NCBI GenBank assembly: GCA_029465975.1
Contig: CM055728.1
Location: forward strand, 18,346,328-18,410,327
Direction: 5' to 3'
From: Dallia pectoralis
Lineage: Eukaryota; Chordata; Actinopteri; Esociformes; Umbridae
DNA: 64,000 nucleotides
This document shows, piece after piece, positions 50,201 to 61,800 of the stretch. Under the pieces are notes generated by a model, which saw nothing but the letters and a program-made list of their open reading frames with translations, ran no database searches and was not told the DNA's origin. Within the stretch, counting starts at the first letter, position 1, and each line of letters begins with the position of its first letter. The position numbers were made by a program, and so were the translations under genes.

Positions 50201-50370
50201 AGCTAGTAATGACACACTAATAATAGGTGGTACAGTATTAGCTAACGTTAGCCAGCTAACTAATGTATAGCTAGCTAAAATGCATGACAGAACGAACTAG
50301 ACAATAAAAAGCATTTAATTCATTATTAACTAGGTTTTTAAAGCGATAAGTGCAATACTCACTGTGCCAT
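41294..50370 (-). CDS. pgd: 6-phosphogluconate dehydrogenase (decarboxylating), complete, 13 exons, 483 aa
   Basis: A cytosolic pentose phosphate pathway enzyme: 6-phosphogluconate + NADP+ gives ribulose 5-phosphate, CO2 and NADPH. Exons, first to last: 50363-50370, 48551-48626, 48207-48386, 47956-48021, 47362-47480, 46735-46804, 46512-46646, 46076-46265, 44059-44189, 42949-43082, 42652-42751, 41861-41983, 41294-41413. Every junction is GT-AG, phases agree, and the total of 483 aa equals human PGD. Seen: the NADP-binding loop GLAVMGQN (10-17), NRT at 33-35 for the NADP phosphate, GSGVSGGE, catalytic K184 in HFVKMVHNGIEYGD with E191, the family signature IRDAAGQKGTGKW, and the C-terminal HTNWTGHGG tail. 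The start is the only ATG giving MAQADIALIGL. Introns hold several minisatellites and a Tc1 fragment. Confidence 0.98.
41735..41886. repeat. 38-bp tandem repeat, 4 copies, duplicating the pgd exon 12 donor
   Basis: Four essentially perfect copies of CATGGGTGTTACCTGGAGGA GGTTAGCAGGGAGCATGT (41735, 41773, 41811, 41849). The last copy contains the end of pgd exon 12 and its splice donor (- strand CTCCTCCAG|GTAACA). The other three repeat the same exon end and donor inside the intron, so four identical donors stand in a row. Confidence 0.97.
43640..43835. repeat. 22-bp minisatellite of stacked palindromes, about 9 copies, pgd intron 9
   Basis: The unit AGAGCTCATACCTAGGAATT plus CT or AT. Each copy holds the 6-bp palindromes GAGCTC, CCTAGG and (in CT copies) GAATTC, and the junctions make TCTAGA. 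CT and AT copies mostly alternate, suggesting a 44-bp double unit. It lies between pgd exons 9 and 10. Confidence 0.95.
45737..45822. repeat. 42-bp direct duplication in pgd intron 8
   Basis: Two copies of CCTGCTTATGTCACCTGGGA TTAGGTGTCATAAGGAGAAAAT differing at two positions (TTATG/TCATG and TGGG/TAGG). No function is visible. Confidence 0.85.
47482..47920. repeat. About 43-bp minisatellite, about 10 copies, starting at the pgd exon 5 acceptor
   Basis: The unit contains GACCACACTGACACAGAAAC and AGGCACACAGAGTCACCACA, with 36- to 44-bp length variants. The first copy begins three bases from the exon 5 boundary, so it contains the polypyrimidine tract of that acceptor (- strand GTGTGCCTGTTTCTGTAG). 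Later copies read TTTCTGTGTCAG instead. The array fills almost the whole of intron 4. Confidence 0.92.
49220..49840 (+). mobile_element. Degraded Tc1-like transposon in pgd intron 1
   Basis: It is antisense to pgd. The + frame 49223-49495 gives VLWTEKSHFVVFEWQRRTFM and RLNEKMLE, typical of the Tc1 transposase catalytic core. After a deletion and frameshift, another frame gives SPDCNPIELL, then EQLDRMVR and MPKVCKAV, the usual end of the protein. Stops and shifts make it non-functional. The 3' end reads GGTGACCCCAAACTTTTGAAC, like the terminal inverted repeat of this family. A matching left end was not found, so it is truncated on that side. Confidence 0.8.
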
Positions 50371-50714
50371 GTTCCTGGTAAGAAAGAAATATTTGTCTTC
50401 AAATGATACACACACACACACACGCACCAATGAACTTTTTTTGAAGATGTGCACTTCCTGGTTCGTACTCGTCGTCCAGCCGGTCCAGCCCATAAGGACC
50501 GCCCATGTCAGATGACGTTATTCAGATCAAGCCACTTTGTTCCTGGTTTCTTATTCGTGCAGAACAACTGAGCAGAGTTTACTCATATTTCATTGGTTTA
50601 AACCCCGTCATTCACTTGTCATTGTCACACGCCCACGAATACAGAAGAAACCAGGGAGCTCACAGATTGTAGAAATCTGAAGTGGACAATGTCAGGGTCG
50701 TGAGACGAAGGATA
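50371..50714 (-). promoter_or_regulatory. pgd: pgd promoter and 5' leader region
   Basis: This lies directly before the pgd start. It contains a short CA run (50408-50424), CpG-bearing GGTTCGTACTCGTCGTCCAG, and a CATTGG (CCAAT on the - strand) near 50590. No TATA box is obvious. A possible divergent exon begins at 50715, so the region may act in both directions. Boundaries are inferred. Confidence 0.4.
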
Positions 50715-50748
50715 ATGGAGGAAGAGCTGTTTTATTCTGATGGCGCTA
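50715..50748 (+). CDS. Possible first coding exon of an unknown divergent gene
   Basis: An ATG opens M-E-E-E-L-F-Y-S-D-G-A and is followed at once by a strong donor, GCTA|GTGAGT. It lies 345 bases from the pgd start on the opposite strand, as expected for a bidirectional promoter. I found no second exon on the + strand before the kif1b 3' end, and no family match. It could be a non-coding transcript or chance. Confidence 0.2.
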
Positions 50749-52010
50749 GTGAGTGAACTTAGAGATTTTTTTCTTCTACGCCCAATATTATGCTATCTAA
50801 TTTGTGATTAGGACCTTGCTTTGTTACAGCAACTCATAGTGGATTAGATGGTCAATGTCGAGATGTAGACTGTCTTCCAATGCACAGCCAATGCAAAGCA
50901 CATTTGATGCCGCTCTGGTCTATATCACCACTGCTCGGTAATCCATCAGATCCAAGTCTCCCAATGATAGCTAACCATCAATCAATCAAATTTATTTATA
51001 CAGCCCTTTTTACAACAAAGTTGAGTCAATGTTAGTGAGTCAGTGACTTTTCTGCTGGACTCATCAACCAATCAATCACATTTATGTAGTGTCCATCTGC
51101 CCTCCGTCTGCCTGAGCAGAATGTTTGGGTGGGTGAGCATGGCATGGACAGACTCAAAGCAGGCATATTCAAGGTGTGACTGGGCTATGATTGATGTGTA
51201 AAGTTATGGCATTATAGAATGGCAGGTTTATTTTCAGTTACCGTAATTATAAATTCACTGGTTCGCCTTTCTGGTGGTTGTTGTGATGTTGTCCGTCCAC
51301 TTGACATTGTAAGATTATGGTACCAAGAAATGTTAAAAGTATTTTGACAAAATAACTTAATATTCAAACTAAAGGTAGGTGTAGGTAGGGAGCCTTTTCT
51401 GAATCCCGCCACCACCTTTATTGTTTGGTCTGAGTTCAACCAGAATTGCCTTTATTTACGATGTACATCCACACATAACTATTTCATTCATACCAAGTAT
51501 AATTCTGCTTGACATTTACAAGGTGGGTTGATTTAGCTAATATAGTCCTGTCAGTATCTACCGGGCAGAAGGCTGATTGCTCGGACCCACAGCGTGGGGT
51601 CACTAATGTGGGAGGAGCAGTCACTCTTCATACAAGTGACTACTTTCTGTTCAATGTCAAATTACTACCCTGTTGTTCAATGCAACCTACACTAACATTG
51701 ATAGTTGGTAATAGCTGCTTAAAGAAACAGTGTTTTGTGAATATTTATTTTAAATCACTCGTTTGAAAGAAAGGCACCTATAGGCACCTTTGCAGATCTT
51801 CCACTAAATGTCAAGCATTAAAAAACAGGACATTTCTAAGTGACTCCAACATTTTTAACAATAATGTATAGAATTGAGTTATTATAAAGTCAAAACTGTT
51901 ATAACACATCTGTAGATGTGGGATGAAGTAGAATTGGCTAATTTATTATTTCCAAATACTAAAGGGTGTCTGGATGTGGATTAATAAAAGATGAAACAAC
52001 TTGGTTACAT
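50749..52010. other. Intergenic DNA between pgd and kif1b
   Basis: No gene was supported. Two CAATCAATCA(A/C)ATTTAT blocks at about 50981 and 51066 resemble ends of the dispersed repeat seen at 26030. Open frames at 51212-51439 (-) and 51509-51766 (+) have no domain. Confidence 0.45.
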
Positions 52011-52014
52011 TTAT

Positions 52015-55000
52015 TCTGCTTAAGCACGGGTTGTATTTTATTGTTACACCTCATTCACTAAACAGTTCAATGGTGCCAGATTACCATACACGGAATTAGG
52101 CTATTGGCATGACGTCTAAGCTATACAGCAAATGGATTATATTATTATTACAAATACAGGGAACATATTTACATTTTAATTCAAGCCCCATACAACACAT
52201 ATTTACAAATTAAGTATGAAAATGAAGCCAATCTGACAAATAATGTACAGCACTAATGTCTTGGTTTGCCATTTTTATGAATAAATCTGAAGGAATGTCG
52301 GTTAAAAACAAGCTAAGTCTTTTGACTGGGGGAAAAGAAAAACACATATTGGCTAGTTTTGTTTTAAAGGCAGCATAGGAAAGCGTTGAGGTGAAGACAT
52401 CTTGAGAAATAATGGTATACTTTTTTTTGGATGTCTTAGAAACAATATCTTCTTAATACACTCCCTGATATTATGAACAAAACAAAAAAATATTTTACAT
52501 AGATGGCTAGCTATTACTAATATAGTTAAACAATACAATAAAACATATTTCAGACTATTTCCGCATAAAAGAAGCCCTAAAGTGACCTTTTTTCAAAAAA
52601 ATGAGGCTCAAATGGGATGCCTTTTAGTACTCAAATTCCTATTAGATGATGGAAAAAATACACAGAAACATCCTGACAGTACATTCGAGTTTCTCCACAA
52701 AATGTCTCAGCTTGCAAATGCAACATGTCATCATTTGGTTCATTTGTAGTGAAACAGTTTAATTGAGCAGAATTTGATCAGTTAGTTATAGCTTCTATTA
52801 CCATGTGCAAAGAGCTGCAAACTAATATATACATTGCAAAACAATAAATAGAGATGAAATAAATCCATAATAATATGTTATCGTCTAGATTAGTAGCCAA
52901 GTGAAGTACTTTGCTTTGACAGGTAATCATATCGGTGTTTGCATTAGCTCATACATTTTCTCACTCGAGTTACTGCGAGGTAAACCCTTTGCTTTTGATC
53001 AGTGCATAGAGGCCGCTCTGTAATCGTTTAGGTGGAGGAAAGCATGTTCTTCAAGTGTTGGTACAGTTGTTCAGTAGAGATACCATAACAAGAGATGGAG
53101 AACTATGTTTGCAAATCTTAAGAGTAACAAATAACATTGCAAAAGGCTTTTTCTATCTGACCTGCTATAGGCGGGTTGACCTGAGGGCAGAAAATCTTTC
53201 AACAATTGTCATTTGTTCTCTAAGAAAATGCAGTTGAAGAGTCTCCAACTTAAATGACAATGTTTGATTATTAGCTAACAAACACAGAGGGCTGTCCACA
53301 GCGGTCACTACACAAACCTCACATCATGTTCGCAGTGCATTAAGGGCAATAGGAACTACTAGTTGGTGAACCAGAGCAATCTCATTGCCCTCTGCATTTC
53401 CAATCCTTCACTATCAGTACAGTGTAGTACAGTACAAACCACCCAATGTGAAGACAGAGCCCCTGTGTTAATATGCCACTTCATCATTTTAAGGTATTGT
53501 CATTATTAAATATATGTATAAATAACAAAAAAAACAAATGAGCGAAATTATCAAAGCGTGTTCCATCCCTTTTGTCCCAGACATTGGGCGTTAGTCAAAC
53601 GTTTATACCCATCACACCATAATGCACATTGCCCAGCAAATACCCCTTTGTTCCTCTAGGAACGTTTCTGTTTTCAGTTGTTGGAACGTGTTGTGGGAGC
53701 TGGTTGGTAACCCATCACATTTCTATCAACACCTGCGTCAGATAACCTTGCATGTACACCTGCCGGCACTAGGATTCAAACGATGGTGGCATGAATACGT
53801 CTGGTCTGCTCTATGGTTTGACAATAGTTGTGTAAGTGTGCAAAATAAGGTTAATCATACAGTTAACATAGATTAGCAGGAGAGAGCTGGGGGAATGTTT
53901 CAGTCTCACAAATCTTTTCCATTATTTCCCTACCATAGCCCTGTGTGGAATGACTGAATTGTCTAAAATAATAAAGGTTAAATAGAAGACAAAACAATAA
54001 GTAGAGGTTTAGTTTCACAAATAAAACATGTCAACATGTGTGTTAAACCCACCCATCGCGTCCATTTCACACAAAAAAACACCTGAAGGAGTTTTAAAAG
54101 ACTGAATGAACCAGATACAGGATATCACCCAATCTAAGACACTAGAAACCTCACCAAAAACCGTCGGTGTCAAGGCCATCCAACCCTACTTGGTTCCAGC
54201 CATTTGCACCGTGTTATGTGGTTAAATAATGATAAAATACCAAATAAATGCTCAGGGTGTGAGGCGACGAGCACTGAACCTGAAATGGGGAGTATACAAA
54301 AAGCACTAATATTAAGACTGATTCTAAAGGTCGTTAAAATTCTTCACGAGAGGTGTCTACAAATACCTCTTGAACATTATGACATTCACCTCTGTGTTTG
54401 TGATTTGGCATATTATATTTCTACGCATCCATTCTAACTGTGATATCCAGGACAGCTGAACTGGTAGGAAAATAGATAGGTGTTCAGTAATGCATTTTCA
54501 TAAAATTTCATGATGTAAATGTCCAATTTCATGTTTTCATTAGTGATCTTTGTTTTCTTTGGATAGTTGTATTTCTAACATGGTATTCGTATATATGTGC
54601 CAAATGGCTTTGAAAGTCCATGCATGTAGACAGACAGTACTGCTTCCAAGTAAACACAACCCATCTGAAGGACATACAATGAAATCTTGTCCTGATGTTC
54701 CATGGACGTCCTAACAGCTAATTTGTTTGCATGGTTATATTTGTGGCAGAGTATCTACAGAGGCAAACAATGAGACATAGCTAAAATATGATTAACGAAT
54801 AATTGTTTCTCCAAGGCTGCAGTAATATCTAGATGGAAATATATACTTTCACAAACAGTTCCTGTTTCTGTTTTGAGCTTTGCACAAATAAATAAGGGAG
54901 TGCTGGTGTTATAGTTGGGCTGTAATTCTACTTTAAGAGGGACTGACGCCGAATGCCATTTCAGACAGAAAACCTGTTAAATCGCTAGCAGCATTTGAAC

Positions 55001-55820
55001 CAGTGTTGCTTTCTGTGTGGCTGCGTAGCTGCATTTATACAATGACGTTTTATGTCGGTTTTGTTTCCCCTTTTTTTCCATAGTTGGCTCGGCAAGAAGG
55101 CATGGCATAAACGTCACTGTAGCTTTTGCAATAACCAATATCCAAGGCTTTGCTTTCACAAAGTCACACAAAGCTTCGGCACAGATTTGTTTCCCACTGT
55201 TACAGTGCGGTAGCCACGGGACCAGAACTGTGCAGAAGTTTAGCGTTACGCATCGACGTTCTGAGCGGTTCTGGAAATGGGCCCCACTTTGCAGTTCACT
55301 TTGTGCATCTACGTCACCTTAAACTGTCTGTATGTAGTTTTTTTGTATTTTGTAAAATAAGCAAATCATTTCTTCTCCTGAGGACTGCTGCTTTTCTCAT
55401 GCAGGGGTGCATAAAATAAAAAAATAAATTCTTGACAGACAGATAACACGTATAAAGACAATCTTTACAGACGATTAGTAAACTTCAAGAGTGGCCAGAA
55501 CGTGTTTCTGAAGAATCGTGCACACACAAGTAGACTGTTACAACATGCTTCTAGTTAGAGATCTCTGGGATGGGTAAATGAAGACGAAGGAAAACATAAA
55601 AAGAAATCGGAAACAAAATCACAAAAGGCTTGGGGGGGGGGGATGCAGGCTTTCAGGAGCTTAACCTAAGTTGCTTGAGAGGAGATTTAAGCCACAACTC
55701 TACATATAAGAGAAAAAACGTCAAAAATTACAATGGTTAATAAGTGTTAACACTTTGTATATGTTTCAAGGCTCGTCTGAAGAACAGGAGTCATGTTGTC
55801 CTGCACGCAGATTAACTATG
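52015..55820 (-). other. kif1b: Probable kif1b 3' untranslated region
   Basis: After the kif1b stop, 3.8 kb of A/T-rich sequence follows on the - strand without tandem arrays or recognised transposons, unlike the introns around it. Closely spaced AATAAA signals (- strand) lie at 52037-52042 and 52010-52015. Mammalian KIF1B also has a 3' UTR of several kb. The extent is inferred and needs transcript data. Confidence 0.4.
52037..52042 (-). terminator. kif1b: Candidate polyadenylation signal for kif1b
   Basis: AATAAA on the - strand (TTTATT on +), about 3.8 kb after the stop, with a second AATAAA about 30 bases further on. Confidence 0.3.
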
Positions 55821-58800
55821 TCAGTTCTTCAGCAGACCTGAGCGTCTTCTTGCTAACTTTGACCTGTGAATTGAAGGAAACACCACAACTGTCAGAAAGA
55901 ATAGAGCATAGGCTTATCATTTCTAGACAGCGAAAGTAAACGCGTTGATTCATGGGTAGCATTCGAGCATTATTAACATGACTCGTAGGAATTTCCTATG
56001 GGTTCTGTTGAACCGTAATGTCTTAAAATAATTCATAGATGATCGCTTCGACACAGACCCATTCCGCACTGAAATGCGCTTTCTACAGACAATTTCCATT
56101 GACACTGTCTTTTACTTCAGGACAACACTTATGTACTTGATCATGTGCACTGTACCTTATGGTCCCTGCTAGCAGCGGGTTGAAAGCATACAGCCAGTCG
56201 TTCATGTCTTTGTCGTTGTTGGCCTGCAGCAAGATCCCTCTGTGCTTCGTGCACACGGCAAATGTATCGGGGGTCTGAAGAAGACACCAAAATGTAACCG
56301 GATAATTACCTGTGTGACACGTCATCTACGCACGTACGTGCACTATGCACCATGGTCATTCAACCAGAAGAGCTTAAGCGCTGACATCATCTCCTCATCA
56401 TCATGCGTGTGCATATTCCAGGGTTAACCAATGACATGACAGTACAGACGGTGTTGGCGTTCTTGCGCGTGCGAGCCTACCTTCAGCATGGCCTGCTGGT
56501 CCTCGCTGTACTCCACCTGGGCTGTGGACAGATTGAGCACTCCCCTCTCCACCGGGTCCTTGTCGTTGTTGTAGATAAACACGTAGGGCCGGCGCACCAC
56601 CACATAGTGCTTCACCCACGAGTTGGAGCGCGGCTCCATGAAGCTCAGGAAACCCTTCTTGGACACCACAGATCTACGGAGGGAAAGGTCTCAGGTCTGT
56701 TGGTGTTTCTCTAGCAATGACAGCCAAAAGTTATTCTAGACTTTCAATGTCCTTCGATGTGAATACCGCCGATCGGTTTTCAGTACTGTATTGTGTGCAA
56801 TGTCCGTCCACTTGTATTAGCGGCCGTAACATTTACTGCGTACACAAAGTCTACATTACTTTCACGCTCAGAATTAACGTGACAAGGAGACGAGATGGCA
56901 GTTACCCTGGTCTCATCTCCTCAATGTCGGGCACCAGGTTGAGGAACTCGTTTTTGCCCGCCCGGGCCAGATATGATGTCTCCAGAGTGGGCACCATGGG
57001 GAAATTCTCATAGTCAGAGCAGGAGGGGCTGGGGGCGCGTGAGTTGGCGTCTGGGGTCCTGGGAAACAATTTAAAAAAAGGTCAGTCTATTATTCTGAAC
57101 GTGTTACATGGTAGGTAACAGTATATACAAGTCAATAACGCCACTGATTTAAAAATGAAAAATTCAAATATTAGCCAAAATGGTGGTTTGTATGTACTGG
57201 TACTAAAAGTGGATGTAATTTAACATGGAAAAAGTCTTACTTCTGATCCACTGAGCCACAGCGGGAGTCAGATAGAGACGGGCACGTGGAGGACGGGGTG
57301 AGGGTGGCACTGCTGAAGCTCATCACTGAGGGGTCACGACCCATCGGCGAAATATCTGACAGCTGCAGAAGAGAGAAGAAAAAGGAAAGAGGATTAAGAC
57401 GGTAAGAACCACTCTGGTTTGGGGAAATGGACTCAAAACATTAACCACATTAGTGTCAGAACGTGATGCAGCAAAGTGTTCTGCTGTCTGAACAGGGTCA
57501 GAACAGACAACCTGGAACCAGCCAGACTCACCCCATATCTCTCAGGGAGACCTGGCACCATTAGATTACTGCTGTTGAGTGAAGTTTATGACATATCGTA
57601 TGTCTCTCTGTGTAAGAGCTTCTGCTAAATGACTACAGTGCGAATGTACGGATGTATGTGGCATCTCACCTTGCAGTCACTGATGCTGTTGCACACCTGG
57701 TTGTATTCACTGTTGAAGGTGTGGGTCAGCAGGCGGAGGCACTGCAAGACAACAGGTAATATGGTGCATGTTATGTGGTGCATGTTATATGTTGCGCATG
57801 TTATGTGGTGCACATGTTATGTGGTGCACATGTTATATGGTGCACATGTTACATGGTGCATGTTATATGGTGCATGTTATATGGTGCACATGGTGCATGT
57901 TATATGGTGCATGTTATATGGTGCATGTTATATGGTGCACATGTTATATGGTGCACATGGTGCATGTTATATGGTGCACGTTATATGGTGCATGTTATAT
58001 GGTGCATGTTATATGATGCATGTTACGGTGCATGTTGTGTGGTGTAAGTTGTATGGTGCATGTTATATGGTGCACATGTTATGGTGCATGTTATATGGTG
58101 CATGTTATATGGTGCATGTTATGTGGTGCATGTTATATGGTGCATGTTATATGGTGCATGTTATATGATGCATGTTACGGTGCATGTTGTGTGGTGTAAG
58201 TTGTATGGTGCATGTTATATGGTGCACATGTTATGGTGCATGTTATATGGTGCACATGTTATATGGTGCATGTTGTGTGGTGTCCTAGTCACAGTACAAG
58301 GCAAAACCAATTGCATCCACTTGGTTCCCAGTGAACCCCTGATTTAGAAAATAACATTTGTCTCCAATCTCCTTTATTCCCTCCGTCTCCTCACCTTGGT
58401 GGCCAGCTCCTTCTCGCGGTCCACCAAGCTCTCGATGTCGGCCGAGTCGTAGCCGCTGCTCTCGCTGGGTGTGATGGCACTCTCGAAGGTGGTGCTGGAT
58501 ATCTGGGAGGAGATGGAGGTGGAGGTGCTCAGTGTACCACTGCTCATGCTGAGGGACAGTGACTCGCTCAGGGACTTGCTGGCGGACCCCCCCGGGCCAG
58601 TGGCAGGGGCCGTCTCCACCAACCTCTCCCTCAGCAGCAGCAGGTGGCGCGTCTTCTCCACCTGATTAAGGGAAAACAGGGAAGAAGAGAGTTATTTGTA
58701 AATGTTTTTGGGGAATTCATTGTAATTCTCCAGTACCTCTGGTCTAAAGCAGTGCTCTACATAGGGGGAACAAGGATGCCGTTTCTGGCTCCGGTAATGC

Positions 58801-61800
58801 TCAGGCACCTCATGCAGCTGCTCCATTTTCTCCAGCTCCCATTGGTGCTCCAAGATGAGGCTGTCACCTCTGGGCCTCCAGCCAGCCAGGTTCTCTTCTC
58901 CCCGAACGTAGGCCACAGATGTGTCCAGAATCTTCCTCCTCCTCCGTTGCATACCTTCATGGCAATTATAGATTGTTAGCACAGTGGGAGGGAAAGGGAG
59001 AAATAAGAGTGGAGGCTCTGGTATATTGGCCATATACCAAACCCCATTGTACCTTATTGCATACTTATAGTATACAAAGAGAGTGCACACAGAAGTTCTA
59101 CTGAGTGGAGAGAGGTATATGTGTGTGCACTAAACCCTACTGAACCCTAATAGATTTATTTCTGGTGACTAGGCTTTGTTGTGTTTTGGTGACTGGTTAG
59201 CAGCTGCAGAATTTCACAAATATAATTACATATAATTTTCAATTACATGTGGCTAATCCTCATACAGTTCTGATTATTATTACCTCTAAGTATTGTGAAA
59301 CACGCGAAGTGTAAGACAGAGAGAAAGAGATAGATAGAGAGAGATTGCACGAACCTGGGCTTCCTGTGTCAGACATCTTGCACAAGCTCAGCTCATAGAT
59401 GCCAGTAACCCTGTTGCTGTAACACAGAACACAATCTGTTACTTGGTGGTATTGTTCAATGAGGAATATAAATGCTGGACACAAAATGTCTTACAGCTGC
59501 TGGTTTGTCAACAGAGATATCTGACCACAGACAATGGGTTATATTTCAGTTTAAAGCAACATAGTCAACAGCTGCACATCAACAGAGATATCTGACAAGT
59601 GTCGACTAGTCCTACAGAAGGACACAGAGACTACCAGATGCCTTACCAGTCAGGGGTCTTAGAGTAGCCGCTTCCGAAGAGGTTCCTCAAGGAGCGAGGA
59701 GGGGAGATCTTGGCATCTCTGGAGTAAAAGACCATGCAAATGTCTTTGGTAATAATGGCCGGCTGAATGCAGTGGTCGAGCTGTGGAGTAAAACAGAGTG
59801 CAGGGTGTTAGAGAGTTAGACTGCTTGATCCTATATTATGTGGAGTAAAACAGGAGTAAATCAGAGTGCAGGGTGTTAGAGAGGTAGGGTGCTTGATCCT
59901 ATATTATGTGGAGTAAAACAGAGTGCAGGGTGTTAGAGAGGTAGGGTGCTTGACCCTATATTATGTGGAGTAAAACAGAGTGCAGGGTGTTAGAGAGGTA
60001 GGGTGCTTGACCCTATATTATGTGGAGTAAAACAGAGTGCAGGGTGTTAGAGTTAGGGTGCTTGGTCCTATATTATGTGAAGTAAAACAGAGTGCAGGGT
60101 GTTAGAGAGGTAGGGTGCTTGACCCTATATTATGTGGAGTAAAACAGAGTGCAGGGTGTTAGAGTTAGGGTGCTTGGTCCTATATTATGTGAAGTAAAAC
60201 AGAGTGCAGGGTGTTAGAGAGGTAGGGTGCTTGATCCTATATTATGTGGAGTAAAACAGAGGTCAGGGTGTTAGAGAGGTCGGGTGCTTGATCCTATATT
60301 ATGTAGAGTAAAACAGAGTGCAGGGTGTTAGAGAGGTAGGGTGCTTGACCCTATATTATGTGGAGTAAAACAGAGTGCAGGGTGTTAGAGTTAGGGTGCT
60401 TGGTCCTATATTATGTGAAGTAAAACAGAGTGCAGGGTGTTAGAGAGATAGAGTGCTTGATCCTATATTATGTGGAGTAAAACAGAGGTCAGGGTGTTAG
60501 AGAGTTAGGGTGCTTGGTCCTATATTATGTGGAGTAAAACAGAGTGCAGGGTGTTAGAGAGGTAGGGTGCTTGACCCTATATTATGTGGAGTAAAACAGA
60601 GTGCAGGGTGTTAGAGTTAGGGTGCTTGGTCCTATATTATGTGAAGTAAAACAGAGTGCAGGGTGTTAGAGAGATAGAGTGCTTGATCCTATATTATGTG
60701 GAGTAAAACAGAGGTCAGGGTGTTAGAGAGTTAGGGTGCTTGGTCCTATATTATGTGGAGTAAAACAGAGTGCAGGGTGTTAGAGTTAGGGTGCTTGGTC
60801 CTATATTATGTGGCGTAAAACAGAGTTATGTTGGTCCTATTTTCACGAGCCTTAATAAACCTGTTCCAAATCAGTGGGTCTTGGTCATCTTGACATTTTC
60901 TAATTACTTATCTGGTTAAATGCTAACTGATATCAATATGCTAATAGAATCCCTTTATCTTATGGCTCTAGGTGATGTTTTATGGCTTGGACGGGCATCA
61001 CAAACACATAGTAATTATGAACAAATTAAACTGTCAGACTGGACTGACCTCCAGGTATGCAGACAGGGTCATGAAGATCTTCTCTCCATACGGAGTGACT
61101 CTGTTGAGTAGCAGGGAGTTGTGCAGAGAGCTGTCCCACACCGCCTCGAACCTGTAGAAGATCCTGAGAGGTAGAGAACACTCATTTTAATATTTATCTC
61201 TACGCCTATATGCTCTGAAGCGGCATTAAAAATTACAACCAGTTCTCCCTATTCCTATTAAAAGTAGTGAATTATACAAAAGAGCGTGCCAGTGACTTTG
61301 GCAGAAAGTACAGGAATTTAAGAGGACAAATCCAGATTGCGGGTGATCATAGAAACCGTACGAGGCATTTGTAAAATGGTTGTTCAGTTTCAGTGGATGT
61401 GGTTCCCATACGTCTGGTGCCTTTCACAATAAAGGTGGTAGAGTGAGCAATCAACTGTTTATAATTGCCAAGACAGTGCCCGAGTAGTCTTACTAAAGTC
61501 AGGGGCGAAATATCCTACTGTATCCATATTACACATAATTCATGATAATGCTAGTTGTACTTTAAAAAACAAAACCGTGCTACTAGTGCATAACGCACAA
61601 CAGACAACAGTCGGTATACCATAAAAAGACACATACTAAATTACATTAACTATTAATATTAAAATTTAGTATCATCTAACGGTTAAAGTTCCTCTAGGTC
61701 AATAGAAGCTGATAACCATGGTTCTGTTTTTTTAAACAGCCATTACAAACATCCGTTAACTTTAGCCACCACAAGCTAGCAATCTTTGAGAACCACTTCC

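Noticed and set aside
56403..57013. + strand open frames (98-103 codons) near kif1b
   Set aside because: They are antisense shadows of the kif1b PH-domain exon and the exon upstream of it.
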